DNA from: Paraclostridium tenue
GTDB taxonomy: Bacteria; Bacillota; Clostridia; Peptostreptococcales; Peptostreptococcaceae
Length of the DNA: 64,000 bases
Assembly: GCF_015668515.1 (NCBI RefSeq)
Contig: NZ_JADPFO010000001.1
Location: 1,080,823-1,144,822 of the forward strand
Direction of reading: 5' to 3'
Of this stretch, positions 52,061 through 60,254 are shown in pieces (within the stretch, counting starts at the first letter, position 1; every line of letters starts with the position of its first letter). The notes under the pieces are model-generated. The model saw nothing but the letters and a program-made list of their open reading frames with translations. It was not told the origin of the DNA and ran no database searches. A program made the translations under genes and the position numbers.

Positions 52061-52091
52061 AAAAGAGTATTGATTTAATCAATACTCTTTT
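52061..52091 (-). terminator. Terminator of the 49-aa ORF
   Basis: AAAAGAGTATTGAT / ATCAATACTCTTTT with a TTA loop. The small ORF's stop codon sits at the stem base. Confidence 0.88.
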
Positions 52092-52239
52092 ATTGTATAT
52101 CCAATTGAAGTTTGACTAAATGCGTCATACAAATGTAGTACTTAACTATATTTATCATATTGTTTATCAAATACTTTATAAACATCGGTGGTGAAAGCAG
52201 TATAAGTGTAGATATTGAATTTACTATAACCTCATACAT
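52090..52239 (-). CDS. 49-aa hydrophobic peptide (found by intergenic reading)
   Basis: An open frame of 49 codons: MYEVIVNSISTLILLSPPMFIKYL, then NNMINIVKYYICMTH and a short charged end. GGAGG is six bases before ATG 52239, the stop is inside the base of a strong terminator, and it lies alone between two larger genes. The length and hydrophobic centre resemble toxins of type I toxin-antitoxin systems or small membrane regulators, but no antisense RNA promoter can be identified with confidence. I do not assign a family. Confidence 0.45.
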   Translation of the reverse strand: MYEVIVNSISTLILLSPPMFIKYLINNMINIVKYYICMTHLVKLQLDIQ

Positions 52240-52303
52240 ATATAGCCTCCAAATTATATGTTTATAAATTATATGAAAACTTTAATCTAAATATTTAACT
52301 TGT

Positions 52304-53626
52304 TTATAAATTTTCACTAAAATTTAATAAGCTTACTTTAATTTCTTCAACTCTTCTATTTTCAATTTTGGCTACTGTGAATTTAACATCTTCTAATATT
52401 ACTACCTCATTTTCATTTGGTATCTTTCCTAAAGTTGTTATTAAATATCCATTTAATGTGTCATAATCTCCAGGTTCTATATCCATGTTAAATCTATCGT
52501 TAAAGTCATTTACACTTAAATAACCTTTAACTATATAGTTTTCTTCATCTATTTGACTTATATCTTCATCTATATCATACTCATCTTCAATGTCTCCCAT
52601 TATTTCTTCTACTAAATCTTCCATAGTAACTATACCAGAAAATCCGCCATACTCATCAAATAATACTGCTAGATGAATTTTAGCTTCTTTTAAAACCTTA
52701 AATAAATCATTAGTTCTTTTGGTTTCTGGAACGAAATATGGTTTGTGAAGTATGCTTTCTATGTTTATATTATCAAAGCCTACTTCTCTAGCTTTTGCTA
52801 ATAAATCTCTTACGTATAATATACCGATAATATTATCTATATCGTCTTTATAGACTGGTATTCTTGAATAATTTAATTCTAGTATTTTATCTAATACATC
52901 TTTAAAATCATCATCTATATCTATTAAGAAAGTATCACTTCTTGAAGTCATAATTTCCTTTGCTAGTCTATCATTAAATTCAAATACTTTACATAACATT
53001 TCTTTTTCATCGTCATCTATTAAACCATCTTCTGTAGACCTGTGTATTAATGCTTTTATTTCCTCTTCTGATACAGTATCTTCTATATCAGAATCATTAT
53101 TTCCAGTTAACTTCAATACAAGTCCTGTTGATAGTGAAAGTATTTTTATAAATGGTTTAGCTATTATAGATATAAAATATATTGGTTTTACAGAATGTAG
53201 TGCTATACTTTCTGATTTTTTAAGTGCTATTCGCTTTGGAACTAACTCACCAAATACTAGTGTGAAATATGAAAGTATTATAGTTATAACTACCATTGAT
53301 ATTTCATTAGTATATGGTATATTTAGTGGCCTTAAAATATTTGCTATATAAGTTGATAAACCAGTAGCTGCAGATGCACTTGAGAAAAATCCAGCTAGTG
53401 TTATACCTATTTGTATAGTTGATAAGAAATTACTTGGCTCTTTAATAAGCTTATATAATAATTTTGCATTTTTATTACCTTCCTCACTTAAAGCCTTTAC
53501 CTTTGACTTATTAACTGATACTATTGCCATTTCTGCAGATGCAAAAAAAGCATTTATAGCTGTTAGTATAGCTATTAGAATTAATTTCGAGAGTATACCC
53601 CCGGGGTCTGAATCTAAATTATCCAT
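52304..53626 (-). CDS. CNNM/HlyC-CorC family membrane transporter
   Basis: A 440-aa protein with the standard order: DUF21/CNNM transmembrane domain (about 10-190; FFASAEMAIVSVNKSKVKAL signature), paired CBS domains (about 205-330; EIMTSRSDTFLIDID, YSRIPVYKD) and a C-terminal CorC_HlyC domain (about 350-430; YDTLNGYLITTLGKIP). Such proteins mediate or regulate Mg2+/Co2+ or other divalent cation movement, with adenosine nucleotide sensing by CBS. The name 'hemolysin' is historical. It is a single unit beside the P-type ATPase; a joint role in divalent cation balance is plausible. Confidence 0.88.
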   Translation of the reverse strand: MDNLDSDPGGILSKLILIAILTAINAFFASAEMAIVSVNKSKVKALSEEGNKNAKLLYKLIKEPSNFLSTIQIGITLAGFFSSASAATGLSTYIANILRPLNIPYTNEISMVVITIILSYFTLVFGELVPKRIALKKSESIALHSVKPIYFISIIAKPFIKILSLSTGLVLKLTGNNDSDIEDTVSEEEIKALIHRSTEDGLIDDDEKEMLCKVFEFNDRLAKEIMTSRSDTFLIDIDDDFKDVLDKILELNYSRIPVYKDDIDNIIGILYVRDLLAKAREVGFDNINIESILHKPYFVPETKRTNDLFKVLKEAKIHLAVLFDEYGGFSGIVTMEDLVEEIMGDIEDEYDIDEDISQIDEENYIVKGYLSVNDFNDRFNMDIEPGDYDTLNGYLITTLGKIPNENEVVILEDVKFTVAKIENRRVEEIKVSLLNFSENL

Positions 53627-53667
53627 ATTTTCCTCCTTAAATTTTTTTCTTTATATTATATATATTT

Positions 53668-53696
53668 TAAGAGTGTAGATTATGTCTACACTCTTA
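53668..53696 (-). terminator. Terminator after the P-type ATPase gene
   Basis: TAAGAGTGTAGA / TCTACACTCTTA hairpin immediately downstream of the stop at 53712. Confidence 0.85.
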
Positions 53697-53711
53697 TTAA
53701 AATTTATTTAA

Positions 53712-56330
53712 TTAGTTTCTTTTTATAAGTTTGCTAGCTTCCATTAATAAAGTAGAAGTTACTGCTAAACCAAGTGATATCATTAAATTTGTAAAGTTAA
53801 AGCTATCTGGCATTGTAAATACTTCTCTCATAAATGGTAGCAATGTTAATGAAAACATTCCTAAACATACTATTACTGCACCTAATACATACTTGTTGCT
53901 CTTAAATCCTAATTCAAACACTGTTTCTGAATTTGATCTTGCTGCAAATGTTTGAAGTATTCTAGATAATGTAAGTGTAGCAAATGCCATTGATACACCA
54001 AGTTCTGCTGAATGTTTCATACCGATTAGTTGAGCTGCTATTGTAACTAAACCTATTATAAATCCTCTAGTTGTAACAAATCTTATAGCATCTTTTGAGA
54101 ATATATTTTCATCTTTATCTCTTGGAGGATTTTTCATAACACCTTTTTCAGGTTTTTCAAGGCCAAGTGCTATTGCTGGTAGTGAGTCTGTTACTAAGTT
54201 TATAAATAATAATTGTATTGTTGTAAATGGATTGGGGAGTCCTGCAAATACTGCAAATAATATAGCTATTATTCCTCCTAAGTTTCCTGAGAATAAATAC
54301 ATTATTGATTTTTTAATGTTTGTATAAACTGTTCTACCTACTTCTACTGCTTTAACTATTGTTGCAAAGTTATCATCTACTAATACCATATCTGATGCAT
54401 CTTTTGCAACTTCTGTTCCACTTCCCATACCTATACCGATATCTGCTTGTTTTAGTGCTGGTGCATCATTAACTCCATCACCTGTCATTGCACAAACTTT
54501 ACCTTTATTTTGCCAAGCTTTTACTATTCTTATTTTGTTTTCTGGTGAAACTCTTGCATATACTGATATGTGTTCTAGATTTTTATCTAGTTCTTCTTCA
54601 CTTAAAGCATCTAATTCGCTGCCCGTAAGTGCCATATCGCCTTCTTCAAATATACCTATGTCTGTTGCTATTGCTTTTGCTGTTGTTTTATGATCTCCTG
54701 TTATCATAACAGTTTTAATACCAGATTTTTTTGCATTTTCAACTGCTTCATAAACCTCTTCTCTTGGTGGGTCTATCATTGCAGTAAGTCCGATTAACGT
54801 TAAATTATCTTCATCTTCAATTGAAGGTACAAAGCTTTCATCCTTAACTTTTTTAGTTGCAAATGCTAAAACCCTTAAAGCTTTATTTGAAAAATCTTCG
54901 TTCATTTTCTTGTATTCATTTATTATTTCATCATTTACTTTAACTACTTCATCACCAACTAATGCATATTTACATCTACTAAATATTACATCTGGTGCTC
55001 CTTTAGTAAACATTACTACTTCATCTTCTACTTTGTTAATAGTTGACATTAATTTTCTATCACTATCAAATGGTAATTCATTTAATCTAGGATTTATTTC
55101 TCTTATTTCTTTGTAATCAAATCCTTTTTTGTTAGCGTAGTGCATAAGTGCTACTTCTGTAGGATCTCCTATTTCAATACCTTCATTTGTCAAATCTGAG
55201 TCATTACAAAGTGAACAACCTAATATTAAATAACTTTCTTGAAGTGATATTGCTTTTGCTGCTGCAACTTCTTCATATTCATTATTTGCTAAAGCTGTTT
55301 TTGGGTTGTATATATAAGTATCTACAACAGTCATTTTATTTTGAGTTAATGTTCCAGTTTTGTCTGTACATATAACACTTGTAGAACCTAGTGTTTCAAC
55401 TGCTGGTAACTTTCTTATTATAGCTTGTTTTTTAGCCATAGAGTTTGTTCCAACTGCTAAAACTATTGTAACTATTGAAGATAGAGCTTCTGGTATTGCT
55501 GCAACTGCTATTGCTATTGCAAACATAAATGAATTTACTAAATCTCCACCTCTAATAACTTCTACACCAAATATTAATGCCGCTAATATTACTATCCATA
55601 TACCTAGCTTTTTACTAAATTCGTCTAATTTAACTTGAAGTGGTGTTTGTTTACTTTCTGCATTTTCTAGTAAATTTGCTATTTTACCCATCTCTGTATC
55701 CATAGCAGTTTTTGTTACTACATATACAGCTCTTCCGTAAACTACCATTGAACCACTAAATACTAAGTTCTTTTGATCTCCAAGTGCTACTTCTTCATTT
55801 ATTACATCTTCATGTTTTAATACTGGTTCTGCTTCTCCAGTAAGCATACCTTCTACTACTTTAAGATTTTGCGATTCTATTACTCTACCATCTGCCGGTA
55901 CATAATCTCCTGCTTCTAATATTACTATATCACCAGGAACTATATCTCTTGAAGGGATTGTAACCTTTATGCCATCTCTTATAATTTTTGCATTTGGAAC
56001 TGATAATTTTTTAAGACTTTCAAGTGATCCTTCTGCTTTTTTAGTTTGAACTACTGATAATACAGAATTTAGTGTTATAACTGCAAATATTATTAAACTT
56101 TCTGTACCTTCTCCTAAAAATGCTTGAACTAACGCTGCTATTAATAAAATAATTACTAATGGATCTTTAAAAGTTTCTAAAAATAATTTCCAAGTTGGAG
56201 TTTTATCCTTTTCTTTTAGTTCATTGTATCCATGTTTTGTTAGTAAGTCTTTTGCTGTGTCTGAGCTTAAACCATCTAAACTAGTCTTTAATTGATTTAG
56301 CGTTTCATCGATACTTTTTTTATAAAACAT
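53712..56330 (-). CDS. P-type Ca2+/Mn2+ ATPase (SERCA/PMR1-like)
   Basis: An 872-aa P2A-type ATPase. Actuator motif LTGEAEP, phosphorylation motif ICTDKTGTLTQNKM and hinge TGDGVNDAP are intact. The M4 ion-binding motif is VAAIPEAL and M6 is NLVTDSLPAIALGLEKP, in line with Ca2+/Mn2+ rather than Na+/K+ or Zn2+ pumps. About ten membrane helices are expected. The upstream leader carries a yybP-ykoY Mn2+ riboswitch, so export of manganese, possibly with calcium, is the best guess. ATG 56330 follows CGGAGGTT. Confidence 0.92.
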   Translation of the reverse strand: MFYKKSIDETLNQLKTSLDGLSSDTAKDLLTKHGYNELKEKDKTPTWKLFLETFKDPLVIILLIAALVQAFLGEGTESLIIFAVITLNSVLSVVQTKKAEGSLESLKKLSVPNAKIIRDGIKVTIPSRDIVPGDIVILEAGDYVPADGRVIESQNLKVVEGMLTGEAEPVLKHEDVINEEVALGDQKNLVFSGSMVVYGRAVYVVTKTAMDTEMGKIANLLENAESKQTPLQVKLDEFSKKLGIWIVILAALIFGVEVIRGGDLVNSFMFAIAIAVAAIPEALSSIVTIVLAVGTNSMAKKQAIIRKLPAVETLGSTSVICTDKTGTLTQNKMTVVDTYIYNPKTALANNEYEEVAAAKAISLQESYLILGCSLCNDSDLTNEGIEIGDPTEVALMHYANKKGFDYKEIREINPRLNELPFDSDRKLMSTINKVEDEVVMFTKGAPDVIFSRCKYALVGDEVVKVNDEIINEYKKMNEDFSNKALRVLAFATKKVKDESFVPSIEDEDNLTLIGLTAMIDPPREEVYEAVENAKKSGIKTVMITGDHKTTAKAIATDIGIFEEGDMALTGSELDALSEEELDKNLEHISVYARVSPENKIRIVKAWQNKGKVCAMTGDGVNDAPALKQADIGIGMGSGTEVAKDASDMVLVDDNFATIVKAVEVGRTVYTNIKKSIMYLFSGNLGGIIAILFAVFAGLPNPFTTIQLLFINLVTDSLPAIALGLEKPEKGVMKNPPRDKDENIFSKDAIRFVTTRGFIIGLVTIAAQLIGMKHSAELGVSMAFATLTLSRILQTFAARSNSETVFELGFKSNKYVLGAVIVCLGMFSLTLLPFMREVFTMPDSFNFTNLMISLGLAVTSTLLMEASKLIKRN

Positions 56331-56365
56331 ACTTAACCTCCGATAAAATTTTATTTAAATAAAAT

Positions 56366-56412
56366 AGACCTCCAAGCAAACTTTATTATAAGTAAAATTT
56401 GCTTGAAGGTCT
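56366..56412 (-). terminator. Riboswitch-controlled terminator
   Basis: On the minus strand, AGACCTTCAAGCAAA pairs with TTTGCTTGGAGGTCT (one G-T), a 15-bp stem with a 17-base loop followed by ATTTTATTT. Its 5' arm overlaps the 3' side of the riboswitch P1, so the two structures are mutually exclusive. Confidence 0.8.
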
Positions 56413-56512
56413 TGCTAACAAGGTTTTATCTCGCTAATCAACCGGGATTTAATATCCGAAATTGACGATTGATTATCGCTTAAAAGCGAAAGCTACTCCC
56501 CTTCAAGGAGCA
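56398..56512 (-). ncRNA. yybP-ykoY (Mn2+) riboswitch aptamer
   Basis: The minus strand reads CTTGAAGGGGAGTAGC at the 5' side, then CGATAATCAATCGTCAATTTCGG, CCCGGTTGATTAGCGAG and a 3' TAGCAAGACCTTCAAG. GGGGAGTAGC and TAGCAAGACCTTC, with P1 formed by CTTGAAGG / CCTTCAAG, are the conserved marks of the manganese-sensing yybP-ykoY class. It lies 70 bases upstream of a P-type ATPase gene, a classic target. Because aptamer P1 disrupts the terminator arm, Mn2+ should turn the gene on. Confidence 0.9.
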
Positions 56513-56674
56513 CTTATTTATTTATACAATTATTATATACTTTTAATTGATTTTTGCAACACTTTTTTAATTCATTTAACTTATATTTAACATTTCTAAC
56601 TAATTTCTAAATTGGAATATATTTTCATAATTTACACATAATACTTAATAAATCTTAAAAGGTAGGTATTTTTT

Positions 56675-57253
56675 ATGGATAATAAAAAAGTTAATATATT
56701 TAAGTGGTTACTTTATATTACATATATAGCTTCTATAATTTATTTTTTATTTACAGGTGAAAAAGGTAAAGCTTTTATAAGCTTTATTAGCTTAGTTATA
56801 GCTTTTATTTTAAGTAAATTATACTTTAAAAACTTTTTAGTTATAGATAAGCCTTTATATATATTTGGTAATTTATTTATTGTTGCATCTTTTTTAATAG
56901 GCTCTTGCTATAGAATGTATGATTTTTTTAAACCTTATGATAGTTGCCTTCACTTTTTATCTGGTTTTATAACTGTTAAAATATGTTGGAATATATTTAA
57001 AGTTATAATGGTTGCAATGCCAAGAAATATAGTTGACAAATTGTTGTTTTTTACTGTTATATTTTTCTTTGCAATGGGAGTTTCAGGAGTTTGTGAAATA
57101 GCTGAATACTTACTTGATGTATTCTTTAAAATGGGAACTCAATCTGGTGGACTTAAAGATACTATGCAAGATATGCTTTATGCTTTAGCTAGTGTTTTAC
57201 TTATGATGATTTATTATTTTAGAAAATATAATAAAAATATAAAAAGACTATAA
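56675..57253 (+). CDS. Multi-spanning membrane protein, DUF2238/YjdF-like
   Basis: A 192-aa protein with about five to six hydrophobic segments. The MYDFFKPYDSCLHFLSGF and GVCEIAEYLLDVFFKMGTQSGGLKDTMQDML segments resemble the conserved Asp/His and Glu blocks of the YjdF/DUF2238 membrane family, whose function is unknown. The start ATG 56675 follows AAAAGGTAGG. It is a single gene, divergent from the ATPase riboswitch unit and convergent with fruA. Confidence 0.7.
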   Translation: MDNKKVNIFKWLLYITYIASIIYFLFTGEKGKAFISFISLVIAFILSKLYFKNFLVIDKPLYIFGNLFIVASFLIGSCYRMYDFFKPYDSCLHFLSGFITVKICWNIFKVIMVAMPRNIVDKLLFFTVIFFFAMGVSGVCEIAEYLLDVFFKMGTQSGGLKDTMQDMLYALASVLLMMIYYFRKYNKNIKRL

Positions 57254-57270
57254 AACTCACCGTAAAAAAG

Positions 57271-57313
57271 AAAAAAGAATGCCTACGTAAGCTTAGTGAA
57301 GGCATTCTTTTTT
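57271..57313. terminator. Bidirectional terminator
   Basis: AAAAAAGAATGCCT / AGGCATTCTTTTTT stem with a 15-base loop, between convergent genes ending at 57253 (+) and 57323 (-). Confidence 0.9.
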
Positions 57314-57322
57314 AATATATGA

Positions 57323-59218
57323 TTATTCATTTATTGGTTTTTTAAGTACTGCTAAAAGTATCATTCCAATTACAGAACCTACTAATATTGCTCCTAAGTA
57401 TGCTAGAGGATGACCAACAACTGGAACAACAAATATTCCTCCGTGTGGTGCTCTTAAAGTTACATTAAACATCATACTTAGTGCTCCTGCTACTGCTGAA
57501 CCTACAACACAAGCTGGTATAACTTTTATAGGGTCTGCTGCTGCAAATGGTATAGCCCCTTCTGTAATAAATGATAATCCCATTACATAGTTAACTTTAC
57601 CTGATTCTTGTTCTTCTTTAGTAAATCTATTTTTAAAGAAAGTTGTAGCAAGTGCTATAGCTAAAGGAGGTACCATACCACCTGCCATAACTGCTGCCAT
57701 TATTTCATATTGTCCTGACTGAAGTGATGCAACACCAAATACATAAGCTGCCTTATTTATTGGTCCACCCATGTCTATTGCCATCATACCACCTAATATT
57801 AACCCAAGTATTAATTTAGAACTTGTTCCAAGTCCATTTAAGAAACTAGTTATACCTAAGTTTATTGCTGCTACTGGAGGTATTACCACAAAATTCATTA
57901 TAATACCTATTAAAAGTGTACCAAATAAAGGATATAATAAAACTGGTTTTATACCATCTAGTGATGCTGGTAATACACTAAATACTTTTTTAAGTCCAAC
58001 TACTAAATATCCTGCTAAGAAACCTGCAAGTAATGCTCCTAAAAATCCTGAACCACTTGCATTTGCCATAGCACCACCTACAAAACCTACTACTAAAGCT
58101 GGTCTATCAGCTATACTATATGCAATGTATCCTGCAAGTACTGGTAACATAAATCCAAAAGCAACGTCCCCTATAGATTTAAAGAATGCAGCTATTGGTG
58201 TATTTGAACCAAAGTTTGCTGGGTTTATAGAGTAATTATCTAGTAAAAATGCTAGTGCTATTAATATCCCTCCACTTACAACGAATGGTAGCATATTTGA
58301 TACACCGTTCATTAAGTGTTTGTATACTTTTCTAAGTGCTGTTTCATCATTTGATTCTTCACTTGATTCTGTGTTTCCACTATGATTGTATATTGGTGCA
58401 TCTCCATTTTGTGCTTTAGTTATCAACTCTTCTGCTTTGTGTATTCCGTTAGCAACTTTAGTTATTATAACTTTTTTTCCGTTAAATCTAGCCATATCAA
58501 CTTTTTTATCAGCTGCTACTATTATACATGTTGCATTTTCTATTTCTTCTTTAGTTAAAACATTTTTAGCACCAGATGAACCATTAGTTTCTACCTTTAT
58601 GCTAACTCCCATTTTTTCAGCTTGTTTATTTAAACTTTCTGCTGCCATAAAAGTATGTGCTATTCCTGTTGGACAAGCTGTAACAGCTAGTACTGTTGGA
58701 TATTTTGAAGAACTACTTTCTTTAACTTCTACAACTTCTTCTTTTTCTTCTTCTGGAAACTTTTCCTTTTCTTTGTAATCTATTAGGTTTAAAAACTCAT
58801 CTACATTTTGAGCATTCATTAATTTTTCTCTAAACTTTTCGTCCATAAGTATTGTAGATAATCTTGATAATACTTCAAGATGAGTATTGTTAGCTCCTTC
58901 TGGTGCTGCTATCATAAAGAATAAATGTGATAGACTTCCATCAAAAGATTCATAATCTACACCTTTTTTTGAAACTGCTGCACCTAAACAAGCATTTTTA
59001 ACTGCTTTAGTTTTAGCATGAGGTATAGCTATTCCTTCACCTATACCTGTTGTACTTTGATTTTCACGAGCTATTATAGCTTCTTTGTATTCTAATCTAT
59101 CATTTAAATTTCCACTATTATTTACTAAATCTACTAATTTATCTATAGCATCCATTTTATCTTTTGCTTTTAAGTCAAGACTTATAGATCTTTTATCTAT
59201 TAAATCAACTATTCTCAT
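57323..59218 (-). CDS. fruA: Fructose PTS EIIABC permease
   Basis: A 631-aa fructose-type PTS permease with all domains fused. EIIA (about 1-145) has the His in GEGIAIPHAKTK. EIIB (about 170-270) has the Cys in AVTACPTGIAHTFMAAE. EIIC (about 295-625) has eight or more membrane helices, with DYSINPANFGSNTPIAAFF and MAIDMGGPINKAAYVFG hallmarks. It transports fructose as fructose-1-phosphate, the substrate of the adjacent FruK. It begins 3 bases after the fruK stop with AGGAGAT, so it is co-transcribed. Confidence 0.96.
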   Translation of the reverse strand: MRIVDLIDKRSISLDLKAKDKMDAIDKLVDLVNNSGNLNDRLEYKEAIIARENQSTTGIGEGIAIPHAKTKAVKNACLGAAVSKKGVDYESFDGSLSHLFFMIAAPEGANNTHLEVLSRLSTILMDEKFREKLMNAQNVDEFLNLIDYKEKEKFPEEEKEEVVEVKESSSSKYPTVLAVTACPTGIAHTFMAAESLNKQAEKMGVSIKVETNGSSGAKNVLTKEEIENATCIIVAADKKVDMARFNGKKVIITKVANGIHKAEELITKAQNGDAPIYNHSGNTESSEESNDETALRKVYKHLMNGVSNMLPFVVSGGILIALAFLLDNYSINPANFGSNTPIAAFFKSIGDVAFGFMLPVLAGYIAYSIADRPALVVGFVGGAMANASGSGFLGALLAGFLAGYLVVGLKKVFSVLPASLDGIKPVLLYPLFGTLLIGIIMNFVVIPPVAAINLGITSFLNGLGTSSKLILGLILGGMMAIDMGGPINKAAYVFGVASLQSGQYEIMAAVMAGGMVPPLAIALATTFFKNRFTKEEQESGKVNYVMGLSFITEGAIPFAAADPIKVIPACVVGSAVAGALSMMFNVTLRAPHGGIFVVPVVGHPLAYLGAILVGSVIGMILLAVLKKPINE

Positions 59219-59221
59219 AAT

Positions 59222-60139
59222 TTATCTCCTTTCTATTTTTATTTCATCTATTAACTTATATATATCTTCTTTTGTTGCTAAATCATTTGAAAATGCTGTT
59301 GCTCCTCCACTAGCTGCTCCTAATTTTAAAGCTTTTTCATAATTATTTGAATTTAAGTATCCAGCTATAAACCCTGCTACCATAGAATCTCCTGCTCCTA
59401 CTGAGTTTTTAACTTCTCCTTTTGCTACATTACTTGTAAAAACTTCTCCATCTTCATTTATTAGTAATGCCCCATCTTTTCCCATAGATACTAATACATT
59501 TTTAGCACCCATTTCTTTTAGCTTTTTAGCATAAGTTATTATGTCATCAATATTTTTAAGCTTAACATTAAATAATTCTTCTAATTCATGATTATTAGGC
59601 TTTATTAAAAATGGCTTATGCTTTAACACATTCATTAATAAATCTTTAGTAGCATCTACTACTATTTTTACATTTTTATTTTCTAACCTTTTCATTATAT
59701 TTTCATAAAGACTAGAGTCTAGTGTTTTAGGTATACTTCCTGCTAAAACTAATATATCGTTTTCTTTTAGACTATCAAGTTTTTCATATAATTTATTTAA
59801 AGATTTGTCATCTATATTTGGTCCTTGACCGTTTATTTCTGTTTCTTCATTACTTTTAACTTTAACGTTTATTCTAGTAAATCCATTTTCTAGATTTATA
59901 AAATCTTCTTCTAATCCTTTATTTATTAAAGTATCTTTTATATATGCTCCAGTAAATCCACTTACAAAACCTAGTGCTCTACTTTTATATCCTAATTCTT
60001 TTAATATTAATGATACGTTTATTCCTTTGCCTCCTGGATATACGTATTCTTCATTTGTTCTATTAACTTCACCGTTTTTTAAGTTATTTAATTTTATTAC
60101 ATAATCTATAGACGGGTTAAGTGTTACTGTGTAAATCAT
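59222..60139 (-). CDS. fruK: 1-phosphofructokinase
   Basis: A 305-aa PfkB-family kinase: VTLNPSIDYVIKLNN start, GGKGINVSLILKELG, and the C-terminal NSVGAGDSMVAGFIAGYL with the catalytic Asp. The length and the pairing with fruA identify 1-phosphofructokinase, which makes fructose-1,6-bisphosphate; tagatose-6-phosphate kinase is the main alternative. ATG 60139 follows CGAGGTGATAAC. It is first gene of the fruKA operon, downstream of a PRD regulator. Confidence 0.94.
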   Translation of the reverse strand: MIYTVTLNPSIDYVIKLNNLKNGEVNRTNEEYVYPGGKGINVSLILKELGYKSRALGFVSGFTGAYIKDTLINKGLEEDFINLENGFTRINVKVKSNEETEINGQGPNIDDKSLNKLYEKLDSLKENDILVLAGSIPKTLDSSLYENIMKRLENKNVKIVVDATKDLLMNVLKHKPFLIKPNNHELEELFNVKLKNIDDIITYAKKLKEMGAKNVLVSMGKDGALLINEDGEVFTSNVAKGEVKNSVGAGDSMVAGFIAGYLNSNNYEKALKLGAASGGATAFSNDLATKEDIYKLIDEIKIERR

Positions 60140-60210
60140 GTTATCACCTCGTTAGTGTTATCTTATATTCTTATAATACCTTTGAATACATTTTCCTAAA
60201 AGTCAAAAAA

Positions 60211-60232
60211 TTTCTCTTAGTTAAAAGAGAAA
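60211..60232 (-). terminator. Short hairpin between the PRD regulator and fruK
   Basis: TTTCTCTT / AAGAGAAA stem with a six-base loop. It is weak; it could partly separate the regulator transcript from fruK. Confidence 0.4.
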
Positions 60233-60254
60233 TTTATCGATTATATTTATTTAG

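Noticed and set aside
57771-58235. 154-aa plus-strand frame opposite fruA EIIC
   Set aside because: A shadow of the real PTS gene; composition follows the complement of hydrophobic codons.
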